This document shows, piece by piece, positions 36,634 through 45,900 of a DNA stretch of 64,000 nt. This DNA comes from Calditrichia bacterium (GTDB lineage: Bacteria; Calditrichota; Calditrichia; Calditrichales; Calditrichaceae). The stretch is taken from assembly GCA_026983775.1 (NCBI GenBank), contig JALSTK010000006.1, forward strand, positions 30,810 to 94,809, read 5' to 3'. Every line of letters starts with the position of its first letter. The stretch's first letter is position 1. The notes beneath the pieces are model-generated. The model saw only the letters and a program-made list of their open reading frames with translations, did not search any database and was not told the origin of the DNA. Position numbers and translations under genes: made by a program.

Positions 36634-37860
36634 ATGTATATTAAAAGCATATTATTTTTAGTTTTTTTTACAATATTTTTGCTAATCGGATGCAAAAATG
36701 AAATACCAAACGGGGTTTGGGACCCGAATTCTGACGGAAGGCCACAACCGGTAATTCAAAGTGTCTTTCCTACAGAAGGATCCTATGCCGGTATTCAGGT
36801 CATTACACTGAATGGTTCTAATTTTTCTCGAAATCCAAAGGAGAATATCCTTACCGTAAAAGGCAATCGTGGTGTTATTTTGTCTGCTACTGAGACTCAG
36901 ATTACGGCTATTCCCCCGCTTGTTATTAGCGATTCGGCAACGTTGCGTCTGGATGTTATTGGTTCTTACGAAAGTGGGAAATACTACCCATATCGACTCA
37001 TATCGCCGGCAAATGTTTATGGTAATTTTACTGAAGATGAATTCGTCCAGGATATCGAATTCGATAAAGATAATAATCTCTATGCGCTAATCACCAATGC
37101 TACCGGCCAAAGGATTATCTATAAACAAATCGCTGAGGATACCACTCGGATCGAATATGGAAGAGTAAACTTTCCCATTGGTCAGCCTTCAATGAAATTT
37201 GGGCCGGACGGTTCGTTATTCATTTGTCGAAAAAATAATAAGAAATTTTATCGTATTCCACCCGGAGGAGGGAATGCCGAACAGTATGTGAGGCTACCGG
37301 GTAAAGTACAAACCTTCGATTTTGATACGGATGGCAATATTTACATAGGCGGCAGTGGCAACAGTATTTATCGGATTAAGGGTGATAAGACGATCGAGAC
37401 GGTGGCCGATTACGATACAATTGCTATCGTCTCGTTACGGCTTTTTGAAAACTATGTGTATATTGCCGGGCAGTATAAGCAGCAAACCCCTGAAGGATTA
37501 AAGATTTTTCAAAAAATCTGGCGTAATTCCATAATTTCATCTTCGGATTCGTTAGGGTCAAAAGAGCTAGTATTTGATTGGTCGGATTATAACAGCGAGA
37601 ACCTTATCTCGGCTATAACATTTTCTGCAGAAGGCGATTTGTATATCAGTTCTAATGCGGAAAATCCGGTTACGGTAATCTATACCGATAAGAGCGTATC
37701 CCCATTTTTAGAAGGTGTTTTGCCGCCTCCGGCAATTGGCCTAGCCTGGGATGAAAGCGATTTTTTTTATTATATACATAAAGTGGAAGTGCCGGCTAAA
37801 AAGGAAATCATCCGCGTATATACGGCTAAACGGGGAGCGGTATATAACGGTAGACAATAA
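36634..37860 (+). CDS. TIG/IPT-domain lipoprotein with propeller-like C-terminal part
   Basis: 408 residues. The lipobox LLIGCKNE puts the lipidated cysteine at about 20. A TIG/IPT immunoglobulin-like domain spans about 45-125 (PVIQSVFPTEGSYAGIQVITLNGSNFS). The rest has repeated units such as FDTDGNIYIGGSGNSIYRI and FSAEGDLYISSNAENPV, resembling an NHL-type six-bladed propeller. SusE/F-like and SGBP lipoproteins of Bacteroidota use similar domains to hold glycans on the outer membrane. It is 17 bases after the PorV/PorQ-like gene and thus the fourth member of the receptor cassette. Glycan binding is inferred. Confidence 0.82.
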   Translation: MYIKSILFLVFFTIFLLIGCKNEIPNGVWDPNSDGRPQPVIQSVFPTEGSYAGIQVITLNGSNFSRNPKENILTVKGNRGVILSATETQITAIPPLVISDSATLRLDVIGSYESGKYYPYRLISPANVYGNFTEDEFVQDIEFDKDNNLYALITNATGQRIIYKQIAEDTTRIEYGRVNFPIGQPSMKFGPDGSLFICRKNNKKFYRIPPGGGNAEQYVRLPGKVQTFDFDTDGNIYIGGSGNSIYRIKGDKTIETVADYDTIAIVSLRLFENYVYIAGQYKQQTPEGLKIFQKIWRNSIISSSDSLGSKELVFDWSDYNSENLISAITFSAEGDLYISSNAENPVTVIYTDKSVSPFLEGVLPPPAIGLAWDESDFFYYIHKVEVPAKKEIIRVYTAKRGAVYNGRQ

Positions 37861-37941
37861 ACAGTGTTTATCAAAGAAAGGAGGCATTGCAAAAATTAAT
37901 TGTAATTACAAAACTTGAACAATAATTTATGGGAGGTAATC

Positions 37942-38901
37942 ATGCGTTTATTTTTACTCTTACTTATATTACCAGTTTTATCGTTGCAGGCCCAATTGGT
38001 AGAACCTTTTGATGGCGATATTACCGAATGGTTCGATTATTGGTGCTCCGGCGACGGATATGTCAATGTTAGCTATGACTCCACTTTAGCGGGTCATGAG
38101 GGTGCGGCGGCCTTAAAATGCGACTGGAAACTGGACATCGTGGATTATGGCGGAGGCTGCAGTTTCGCCCATAAGGTTGACTCGTTGCAAAATATTGATA
38201 TGTCGGCTTACGATACGCTGACCATCTGGTATTATGTTGAAAAACCGATGACTTTCGAGTATAAAGATAGTATCGCATTTTCGCTAATTTTGCTCGATAA
38301 TCCGGATCAGGCAGATTATGATCAAAATGGAACGGTAGAAATGTGGGGTTTTGATGCTTACGGTGTTTATGACAACACAGTTGGTTGGCATGCTATTTAT
38401 GTTCCGCTCGAAGAAAGCGATAGCAGAGAGACCGGTTTAGTAATGCAGGGAGATGCTTTAAACGGAAGCTTTGACGCGGACGCTATTAAAGGTTTTTATC
38501 TCGAATGGGGCAATTGGGAAAGATGGTTTGCCGACACGACAGGCACCATTGCCGATTCCGGTATAGTCTATTTTGATAATATGGTGCTCGGCACGGTACC
38601 GGTAACGGCCATCGGCGACGAAAAGCCGAATATAATTAATACTTTTGAGCTAAAGCAAAATTATCCGAATCCTTTTAACCCTTCCACCACAATAGAATAT
38701 TCGTTGAAAACGGCCGGTCATGTAACGATCGAAGTTTATGACTTATTGGGGCAAAAGGTGAGTACTTTAGTCAATGCAAAACAAACTGCTGGTTCGCACC
38801 AGGTTAAATTTGAGGCGATAGACCTTCCTTCCGGTGTGTATTTTTATCAAATTCAGTCCGGCGGTTTTGTTGAAATGAAAAAAATGGTTCTGATCAAATA
38901 A
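37942..38901 (+). CDS. Secreted CBM-like protein with sorting domain
   Basis: 319 residues from the ATG at 37942, chosen because GGGAGG lies 5 bases upstream and a normal signal peptide begins there (RLFLLLLILPVLSLQAQ); the longer TTG start at 37915 lacks both. Residues about 20-215 form a beta-sandwich resembling carbohydrate-binding modules (DYGGGCSFAHKVDSLQNIDMSAYDTLTIWYYVEKP, then DSGIVYFDNMVLG), loosely like CBM11-type folds. The C-terminus NYPNPFNPSTTIEYSLK ... MKKMVLIK is a textbook sorting domain. It is probably an extracellular glycan-binding protein. Confidence 0.8.
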   Translation: MRLFLLLLILPVLSLQAQLVEPFDGDITEWFDYWCSGDGYVNVSYDSTLAGHEGAAALKCDWKLDIVDYGGGCSFAHKVDSLQNIDMSAYDTLTIWYYVEKPMTFEYKDSIAFSLILLDNPDQADYDQNGTVEMWGFDAYGVYDNTVGWHAIYVPLEESDSRETGLVMQGDALNGSFDADAIKGFYLEWGNWERWFADTTGTIADSGIVYFDNMVLGTVPVTAIGDEKPNIINTFELKQNYPNPFNPSTTIEYSLKTAGHVTIEVYDLLGQKVSTLVNAKQTAGSHQVKFEAIDLPSGVYFYQIQSGGFVEMKKMVLIK

Positions 38902-38907
38902 GCAACA

Positions 38908-39040
38908 GTTGAAATAGAAGTAGCGGAAAAGTTTCCGGTTAGGTGTTTCTACACTTCATCGGTTTATACGATTAGATATGTAATCATCTACTTACGCATC
39001 TAACCGGAAATTTGTTTATTCCTTTGTTGAAATAGAAGTA
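38908..39040. repeat. 15-bp direct repeats flanking an inverted-repeat segment
   Basis: GTTGAAATAGAAGTA occurs identically at 38908-38922 and 39026-39040. Between the copies, TTTCCGGTTAG (38932-38942) and its perfect reverse complement CTAACCGGAAA (39000-39010) form 11-base arms around 57 bases. The arrangement resembles a tiny non-autonomous element with target duplication, but the inverted arms are not flush with the direct repeats. Confidence 0.6.
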
Positions 39041-39051
39041 AAAAGGGCTCA

Positions 39052-40587
39052 ATGAGATATTTTCTAACATTTTTATTCATATCCTTTTTCCTAAGTATAA
39101 AAGTATTTGCCCAAAATTTAGACCCCTTATGGGAAATATGGAAATATGAGCATGGAATCACTATTGAAGAATATACCACATCAAGTGGGCAGGCCAATTA
39201 CTACATAACCTGGTCTAGTTCCGCAGGCTCTCCCTGGACTCACGATGTTTTTAACCGCATTGTATGTTTTTCTTCGGATGGATCTTTAATAACCAAACAA
39301 AACGACAAACGATATATCTCAGTCTGGGAAGCACAGGAACCGATTAGCACTTCGATAAATCCGGCTAATAACTATATCTTTAGCGTATTCGAAGATGGCA
39401 GCGATTCTAATATCCCTAATGAGGCGGTGAATGTACACGGACAGATTCATCTGCCGGATGGCACCATAATTAAAAAGAATTTTCTGATCGCCGGTGGACC
39501 GGATGCACAGCATTCCGCAGTAGGCGGCCATATAAAGAATAAATTTTTAGCTGTATATGTTGACGATAATATGGGAGACAGCGGAATAAGCGCGGTTAAA
39601 ATAAGAGTATACGACGATGAAACGGGTGATTCGCTGCAAACGCTCGATTTAACACCGTTAACCGAATATCATTGGTGGCCGGTAATTGAAAGCACATCAA
39701 GCCACAGTCGCGCTCTTTGTGTGTGGATTGAGGATACGGAAAACTTGAATGCCGCCGTGGTGTATGAGCAGGATGGAAAAGTAAAAAGTACGCCCTATAT
39801 CAGAATATTGGAGGGTACTCAATTTGTTAATCAGCAGGTGAATTGGCTTGAACATATATCAAAGTTTGTGGTGATTGCCAAAAGAAAAGGTTCAAATAAC
39901 AGTAAACTTTGCCTTATTGATACTCTGGGTAATAAAACACTACAAAGAACGGTACCCGGCGCTGTTTTTCAGGAAGCAAAACCGGCGGTAAAATGGGATG
40001 AGAATTCCCAAAGTTATATCTATATTTATCCTACCGGCAAAAATGATTTAAATGTACTCAAAATAACCGACGAACAAATTTCATTTTACAAAAAAATTAT
40101 CGGCGATGAGAACTCTGAACTACAACCTTTCCAGTGGAAAGCAACGGGAATATGGAGCAAGTTCATTCAGGATACTACAGGCAATACTACATGGAACAAT
40201 CGATATATTATCCTTTTTGTAATGGGTGATTACAATACCGACGGAGTGCATCTTATACCGGTTCATATAGATACAAATATATTTACCGGTATTTCTGACT
40301 TCGACGGGGGAAAAAAAAGACCCCGTGAATTCCGTCTTTTTAAAAACTATCCCAATCCGTTCAATCCGACCACAACCATTAGCTATCAGCTTACCAAGAC
40401 GTGTAAGGTGGAGCTGAGCATCTACAGTTTGCTTGGGAAGAAAATACAAAGCTTAGTTAAGGCGCAGCAAAATGCCGGCCGTTATAGCGTTCGGTTTGAG
40501 GCGACAGGCTTGCCCAGCGGGGTATATTTTGCGCACCTGCGAATTGGCAACCAAAACGCTATTCAAAAAATGATTTTAATACAATAA
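39052..40587 (+). CDS. Secreted protein of unknown function with sorting domain (paralogue of 27369-28865)
   Basis: 511 residues; signal peptide ending KVFAQN. The body, about 25-415, is probably beta-propeller-like and unnamed. It shares ordered blocks with the product of 27369-28865: EHGI, SPWTHDVF, EAQEPIS, VGGHIKNKFLAVY, YHWWPVIES, EAKPAVKW. The sorting domain is intact (NYPNPFNPTTTISYQLT ... QKMILIQ). It begins 11 bases after the right copy of a 15-bp direct repeat, so its promoter region may have been rearranged. Confidence 0.8.
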   Translation: MRYFLTFLFISFFLSIKVFAQNLDPLWEIWKYEHGITIEEYTTSSGQANYYITWSSSAGSPWTHDVFNRIVCFSSDGSLITKQNDKRYISVWEAQEPISTSINPANNYIFSVFEDGSDSNIPNEAVNVHGQIHLPDGTIIKKNFLIAGGPDAQHSAVGGHIKNKFLAVYVDDNMGDSGISAVKIRVYDDETGDSLQTLDLTPLTEYHWWPVIESTSSHSRALCVWIEDTENLNAAVVYEQDGKVKSTPYIRILEGTQFVNQQVNWLEHISKFVVIAKRKGSNNSKLCLIDTLGNKTLQRTVPGAVFQEAKPAVKWDENSQSYIYIYPTGKNDLNVLKITDEQISFYKKIIGDENSELQPFQWKATGIWSKFIQDTTGNTTWNNRYIILFVMGDYNTDGVHLIPVHIDTNIFTGISDFDGGKKRPREFRLFKNYPNPFNPTTTISYQLTKTCKVELSIYSLLGKKIQSLVKAQQNAGRYSVRFEATGLPSGVYFAHLRIGNQNAIQKMILIQ

Positions 40588-40617
40588 CTTTGTATAGGCT
40601 ATCCGTAGGTAAAAATA

Positions 40618-41886
40618 ATGATATTTAAGAGGATTGATATCCTGTTTGCGCTGATTCTTACCATGGCGGCTTTTGGTTTAGGCCATGCTGATGTGAACGG
40701 AAACTCAGTGGCCTCTTCCGATTCTTTCCCTATTAATAAAGGAAAACTGGTTTTCCACTCTTATACGGATTATAGTAGCGGGGATGGTAAACTTTTTATT
40801 TATGACTTTGGGGCGGACACTCTTGTTGAAATAAGTAAAAACTGGAATATTCACCATACTATTAACGGCCATTTTTCACCGGATGGTAAAGAACTGGTTT
40901 TTATGGCCCAACCCGCAGGTCAGTCTTCTTATAATTCCTGGAATATATATTTATGGTCTGTTGGTAGCGAAAACGAACCTGAAAGGTTAACGCCTAATAA
41001 CAATATCCCGAATGAAGACCCAAAATTTTTTCCTGATGGTCAACGTATAGTTTTTAAACAGAACGGCGATATAAAAATCCTTAATCTAAGCACCAAACAA
41101 ATAACAGCGGTAACATCAGACGGCTTCGATGTAGAAGAGTCCATGCCTTATCCGACAACCGACGGGGAAAAAATTGTTTATACGAAAAATTCTAAAATTT
41201 ATATCATAGATATTGACGGTACAAATGATAGGGCGCTAACCACTGAGAATCATTTAGGATGTTACTATCCTATTGTTAAAGATGACACATCTTATTTTTA
41301 TCCCAGATGGTACTCCACTATAAATCATCACGATGATGTTTATCTTGGAAATCTGTTAGACGGTACTTCGGTTCGTTGCCCCTTTAATAAGATAAATGAC
41401 GATGATTCAGATCCGTTTCCGGTATCCAATACAGACTATGTTTTTTTCTCTAGTAATCGTAGCGGTGGCCAGGGAGATTGGGATATCTACCTTGGTAATG
41501 CCAAAACGGGCCAGGTATGGTTATTAAATAAGTTTGGTATCAATTCTGCGAAAATGGAACTAGGCTCTGCTTACTATTGTAATAATACAACCGTCATTTA
41601 CAATAGGCAACCGGACAGGAGCATGGGTTTTATTCTCAGACAAAACTACCCAAATCCATTCAATCCATCCACAATAATAATTTATCGGCTTCCGGAGTCC
41701 GGTGAAGTTGAATTGAGTGTCTATACATTACTCGGTGAAAAGATACGTACCCTGGTAAACACATATCAAAGAGCCGGGAAATATACAATCCGCTTTTATG
41801 CAGCTGGTCTGTCAGCCGGTGTTTATTTTTATAAACTAACAACGGGCAAAAACACCTGGATGCGCAAAATGCTCTTGATGCGCTAA
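40618..41886 (+). CDS. Secreted TolB/PD40-type propeller protein with sorting domain
   Basis: 422 residues with signal peptide (ending GLGHAD). PD40/TolB-like blades occupy about 35-335: FSPDGKELVFMAQPAG, FFPDGQRIVFKQNGDIKIL, TDGEKIVYTKNSKIYIIDIDGTND, NTDYVFFSSNRSGGQGDWDIYLGNA. The sorting domain is NYPNPFNPSTIIIYRLP ... MRKMLLMR. PD40 propellers bind ligands or partner proteins; no catalytic motif is seen. It follows the preceding sorted-protein gene by 30 bases and is the last intact gene of the accessory region. Confidence 0.84.
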   Translation: MIFKRIDILFALILTMAAFGLGHADVNGNSVASSDSFPINKGKLVFHSYTDYSSGDGKLFIYDFGADTLVEISKNWNIHHTINGHFSPDGKELVFMAQPAGQSSYNSWNIYLWSVGSENEPERLTPNNNIPNEDPKFFPDGQRIVFKQNGDIKILNLSTKQITAVTSDGFDVEESMPYPTTDGEKIVYTKNSKIYIIDIDGTNDRALTTENHLGCYYPIVKDDTSYFYPRWYSTINHHDDVYLGNLLDGTSVRCPFNKINDDDSDPFPVSNTDYVFFSSNRSGGQGDWDIYLGNAKTGQVWLLNKFGINSAKMELGSAYYCNNTTVIYNRQPDRSMGFILRQNYPNPFNPSTIIIYRLPESGEVELSVYTLLGEKIRTLVNTYQRAGKYTIRFYAAGLSAGVYFYKLTTGKNTWMRKMLLMR

Positions 41887-41921
41887 AAAGGTATCGAAGA
41901 ATTATTTTATCCGAGGGGAAA

Positions 41922-42071
41922 ATGAACAGGGATCATATTTATGTTTCCATACGTTCCGACAGCAGCCCAAATAGCTCGCATGGCATCGCTATAACAGTCT
42001 TTTTGATAGTCAATTTGGCTTTGTTATTAAACCGCCCTATCATTCCAAAGGACAGACCTGGGTTTGTATAA
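41922..42071 (+). pseudogene. Short ORF, possible remnant of a secreted protein gene
   Basis: 49 codons preceded by GAGGGGAAA at the right distance from the ATG. The text HIYVSIRSDSSPNSSHG resembles, distantly, the YVSPxGSDSNPGT opening of right-handed beta-helix polysaccharide-degrading proteins, but no signal peptide precedes it and the frame stops soon after. It could be a degraded gene start or chance; recognition is weak. Confidence 0.3.
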
Positions 42072-42358
42072 AACCGTTTCATGCTCAACTTCGATAAGTA
42101 TATTAAAGCTGAGCATACGAATGTTGTATGATTTATTCACATTTTTATAAAAGGATATCTTGACCCAATTTTTTTTACTTTACAAATAATTATTTTGTTT
42201 AATCGCTGTTCGTAGCAGCCATGCCTCAGGCAGTTGAACAGGCCAGTGGACAACCCCGTAAAAATGAGGCCCGAATAGGTCTTATTGAATGAAAAGGATA
42301 TAAATTTAAGTATTGTACTTATTAGTTGAATCCACGAATTACAGTAATAGAATGCTAA
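42072..42358. other. Non-coding stretch within the decayed region
   Basis: No gene is seen. A 7-base inverted repeat ATGCTCA (42081-42087) / TGAGCAT (42110-42116) is present, with no T-tract behind it. A protein-like scrap (VAAMPQAVEQASGQPRKNEARIG, read around 42215-42285) may belong to the same decayed gene. Confidence 0.35.
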
Positions 42359-42936
42359 AAGATTATTGCAAATGATACAGAATCTAATCCTATTTCATTC
42401 AGGCGCTCAGGTTCCTCTTCCTGGGATCGCCTGCAACTATATGGTGATGGCAATAAGTTTGCATGGTGTCTTCACGAAGGAAATTAAAACGTCTATATTC
42501 GCAGCCGTAATTACACATTTTCCATTGTTCGTTTAAAAATGCCTCCCATAGATATTATGCTTATATACGCTCAGATAACTGCTGGAGCAGCTTTTCTTCG
42601 GATAACTGTATGTTTGAAAATAGGCCGTATGGTGTTGTTATATTTTATACTTATGGCATACGCCAATTTGAATCATCAGGGTATGAGACAAGCGCCTTCT
42701 AAATCTGCCAATCTATTCATCAAAATAAGTTTGTAAAATTGGTCGGATAAACCCTTTGGAAAAGATATAGGAGACATTTATCTTTTTTCAGGACTTGCCA
42801 ACCGTCCTGAAGGAAGATGGTTGGTCCTTACTGCCTTTTTAATGCAACTTTTCCCGGTTTTTAACGTAAAAAATTCTTTTGTGGTTAAGAGAAAAGCGGA
42901 ATCGAACACATGTCTTACCTCATTTACTTTCACCTA
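42359..42936 (+). pseudogene. Degenerate coding sequence with internal stops
   Basis: One frame stays open for about 190 codons except for stops at 42485 and 42734. Parts read like protein (FRRSGSSSWDRLQLYGDG before the first stop; WSDKPFGKDIGDIYLFSG after the second). A neighbouring frame reads RPYGVVIFYTYGIRQFESS around 42630, suggesting frameshifts. With the short ORF at 41922 this fits the decay of one exported-protein gene. The family is not recognisable. Confidence 0.4.
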
Positions 42937-42962
42937 ATTTTATATAATTTGCAGGAGGGTTT

Positions 42963-45900
42963 ATGTATTTAATACACTACCATTCAATGGATAAGGTACT
43001 ACAGCAGTTGAAAGTGCTGCTTATCATGGCTATGGTGCTGATCTCCGGACAGCTCTATAGTGCAACGAATTCGGCTTTATTTCATCAACCGGATATTTAT
43101 GGGAATACAATTGTTTTCACGGCCGGGGGCGATCTGTGGTCGGTAGCGGCAAGCGGCGGTGCAGCGGTCCGTTTAACCATGAACGACGGCAGGGAAGGAT
43201 ATGCCAAATTTTCACCGGACGGCAAGATGATCGCCTTTACCGGTGAATATGACGGAAATGCGGATGTGTATGTAATGGATACCCACGGCGGACATATCCG
43301 TCGTTTGACCTTCCATCCCGGTTATGATCTGGTGGTCGGTTGGCATCCCATAAAAAATAAAATCATTTTTCGTTCCGCTCGGGACAGTTACAGCAGATTT
43401 AGCCGTTTATATATGATTAATCCGGACGGTACCGGGCTGGAACGCCTCATCCTGCATGAAGCCGTTCAGGGCAGCTTTTCTCCCGATGGGCGCAAGATTG
43501 CTTATAATCGGGTCTCGCGGGAAACCCGTACCTGGAAACGTTACCGGGGCGGAACCGCTCAGGAAGTATATATTTATGACTTCAAAACACAGAAGGATAC
43601 GAATATTACCAATTTCCGCGGCACGGATCGTTTGCCCATGTGGATGGGAGATAAGATTTATTTCAGTTCGGACCGGGATCGTGTACTGAATATCTATGCC
43701 TATGATACAAAGAGTGGGCGGATAACCCAGTTGACTCATCATAAAAATTACGATGTGCGCTGGCCGAGCATGGGACCCGGGAAAATTGTCTACGAACTGG
43801 GAGGCGATATCTGGGTGCTGAATGTAAGTAACGGACAAACTAAAAAAGTGCCGATTGAAATAAACAGTGATTTTCCGGAAACACGTCCCTACCTGCGTGA
43901 TGTGAAGGATTATGTAACCCATATCTCGGCTTCGCCAAGCGGGAAACGGGCTCTAATTACAGCCCGTGGTGAAATCTTTTCCGTTCCGCGCAAAGAAGGG
44001 GTCACCCTGAACCTGAGCCAGACCTCCGCTTCCCGGGAAAAAGAGGCCGTCTGGTCTCCGGACGGTAAATCCATTGCCTTTCTTTCCGATCGGGACGGAG
44101 AATACCAGCTATACACACAAAAGCTCACTCCCGGCTTCAGGCCGGTACAATTAACCCGTTTTAAAAAAGGATACCGGCATACTCTGCGTTGGTCGCCGAA
44201 CAGTAAAATGATCGCCTATACGGATCAGACCCTGTCTCTTTACTACATCGATGTAAACAGCAAAAAAATTACCAAAGTGGATAAAGCCGACTATCAGAAC
44301 ATCGATATTTCCATGGATCTGAAAGCGATTTATGATTTTGCCTGGTCTCCGGATAGCCGCTATCTCGCTTATTCTAAAATGGATTCCACACTGGTCAATA
44401 AGATATATATTTACAGCCTGGATACGCATCGTATTCATTGTATCAGCGGAGACCTGTTTAATGATTTTCATCCTGTTTTTTCCAGAGACGGAGCCCATCT
44501 TTTCTTTATCTCCAACCGGCGTTTCGATCCCACCTTCGGTGATATCGAATGGGAAATGGTATACAAGAACCTGGCCGGTATTTATGTGGCCACCCTGCGC
44601 AAAAACGGTCCTGCTCTCTTTCCTCTAAAAAATGATGAGGATAATTCGGTTAAGAATCCAAACAAGAAAAAAGAGAAGCCCGTTCATGTACAAATCGATT
44701 TCGCCGGTTTACAGCAAAGGATTGAGGCCCTGCCGTTGAAACGGGGGAATTACCGCTATCTGTCCGTTAACGATAAGAATCTGTTTTATCTAAATAAAGA
44801 TAAAGGGGATTTCAACCGTTTCGAATTCCGCTCCCGCGGGCCTATGGATTTGTACGCTTTTTCGTTAAAAGATCGGAAAGAAGCTGTAATCATAAAAAAA
44901 ATACAGGCTTATGACCTGTCTGCCGACGGATCGACGATTATATACAAAAAAGGGAAAAAGGTCGGCATGATTGCTTCGTCTGCCAGAGATAGCAAAGGCA
45001 AGGCATTGACTCTCGACGGTCTTAAAATGCAGTTGAATCCCCGGGAAGAGTGGCGACAGATTTACAATGAAGCCTGGCGTATTGAACGCGATTTCTACTA
45101 TGAACCCCATATGCATGGTGTGGATTGGAAAGCGATGCATGATAAATATGCTAAATTGCTGCCCCGAGCTACCTGCCGTGAGGATGTTCGTTTTCTGATC
45201 GGTGAATTAATCGGGGAATTAAATACTTCACACACCTATGTTTATTCCGGTGATTACAAGCGAAAAGCGAAACGGGTCAATGTGGGGCTGCTTGGAGCCG
45301 ATTACGGCATTGACGCGAAACAGCATCGCTATTATTTTAAAAAGATCTATCAGATTCCGGAATGGTTAAAACCTTCCATGCCACCTCTGTTCGGCCCCGG
45401 AAAGAATATTAAGAAGGGAGACTATCTGTTGGCGGTCGATGGACAGGAAGTCACCACGGATAATAATATCTACAGCTACTTTGTGGATAAAGCCGGTAAG
45501 GAAATAACCCTTACCGTCAATAGCCGGCCCGATATGAAAACCGCCCATACCATTATCGTGAAGCCGCTCTATAGTGAATATCGGTTACGGTATCTGGATT
45601 GGCTGGAGCATAACCGAAAGGTGGTCGATAAAGCTTCTCACGGACTCATCGGATATATTCATTTGCCGGATACCTACGTCAGCTCCGCCCGCATCTTCCC
45701 AAAATATTTTTATTCCCAGACCACTAAAAAGGGTTTGATCGTGGACGGCCGGTACAACGGCGGCGGGTTGGACCCGTCTATTTTTCTGGATCGTTTGGCA
45801 CACCGGCCTCTCTCTTACTGGACGCGACGCTATTCTCACGACTATCCGGAACCATGGATGGGAACCAATGCTCATATGGTCTGTTTGACCAATCGTCAGG

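Noticed and set aside
23282..41886. Canonical SusC/SusD polysaccharide-utilisation locus
   Set aside because: A SusC-like receptor is present but no SusD-like protein was recognised in any neighbouring gene, so the label would overstate the evidence.
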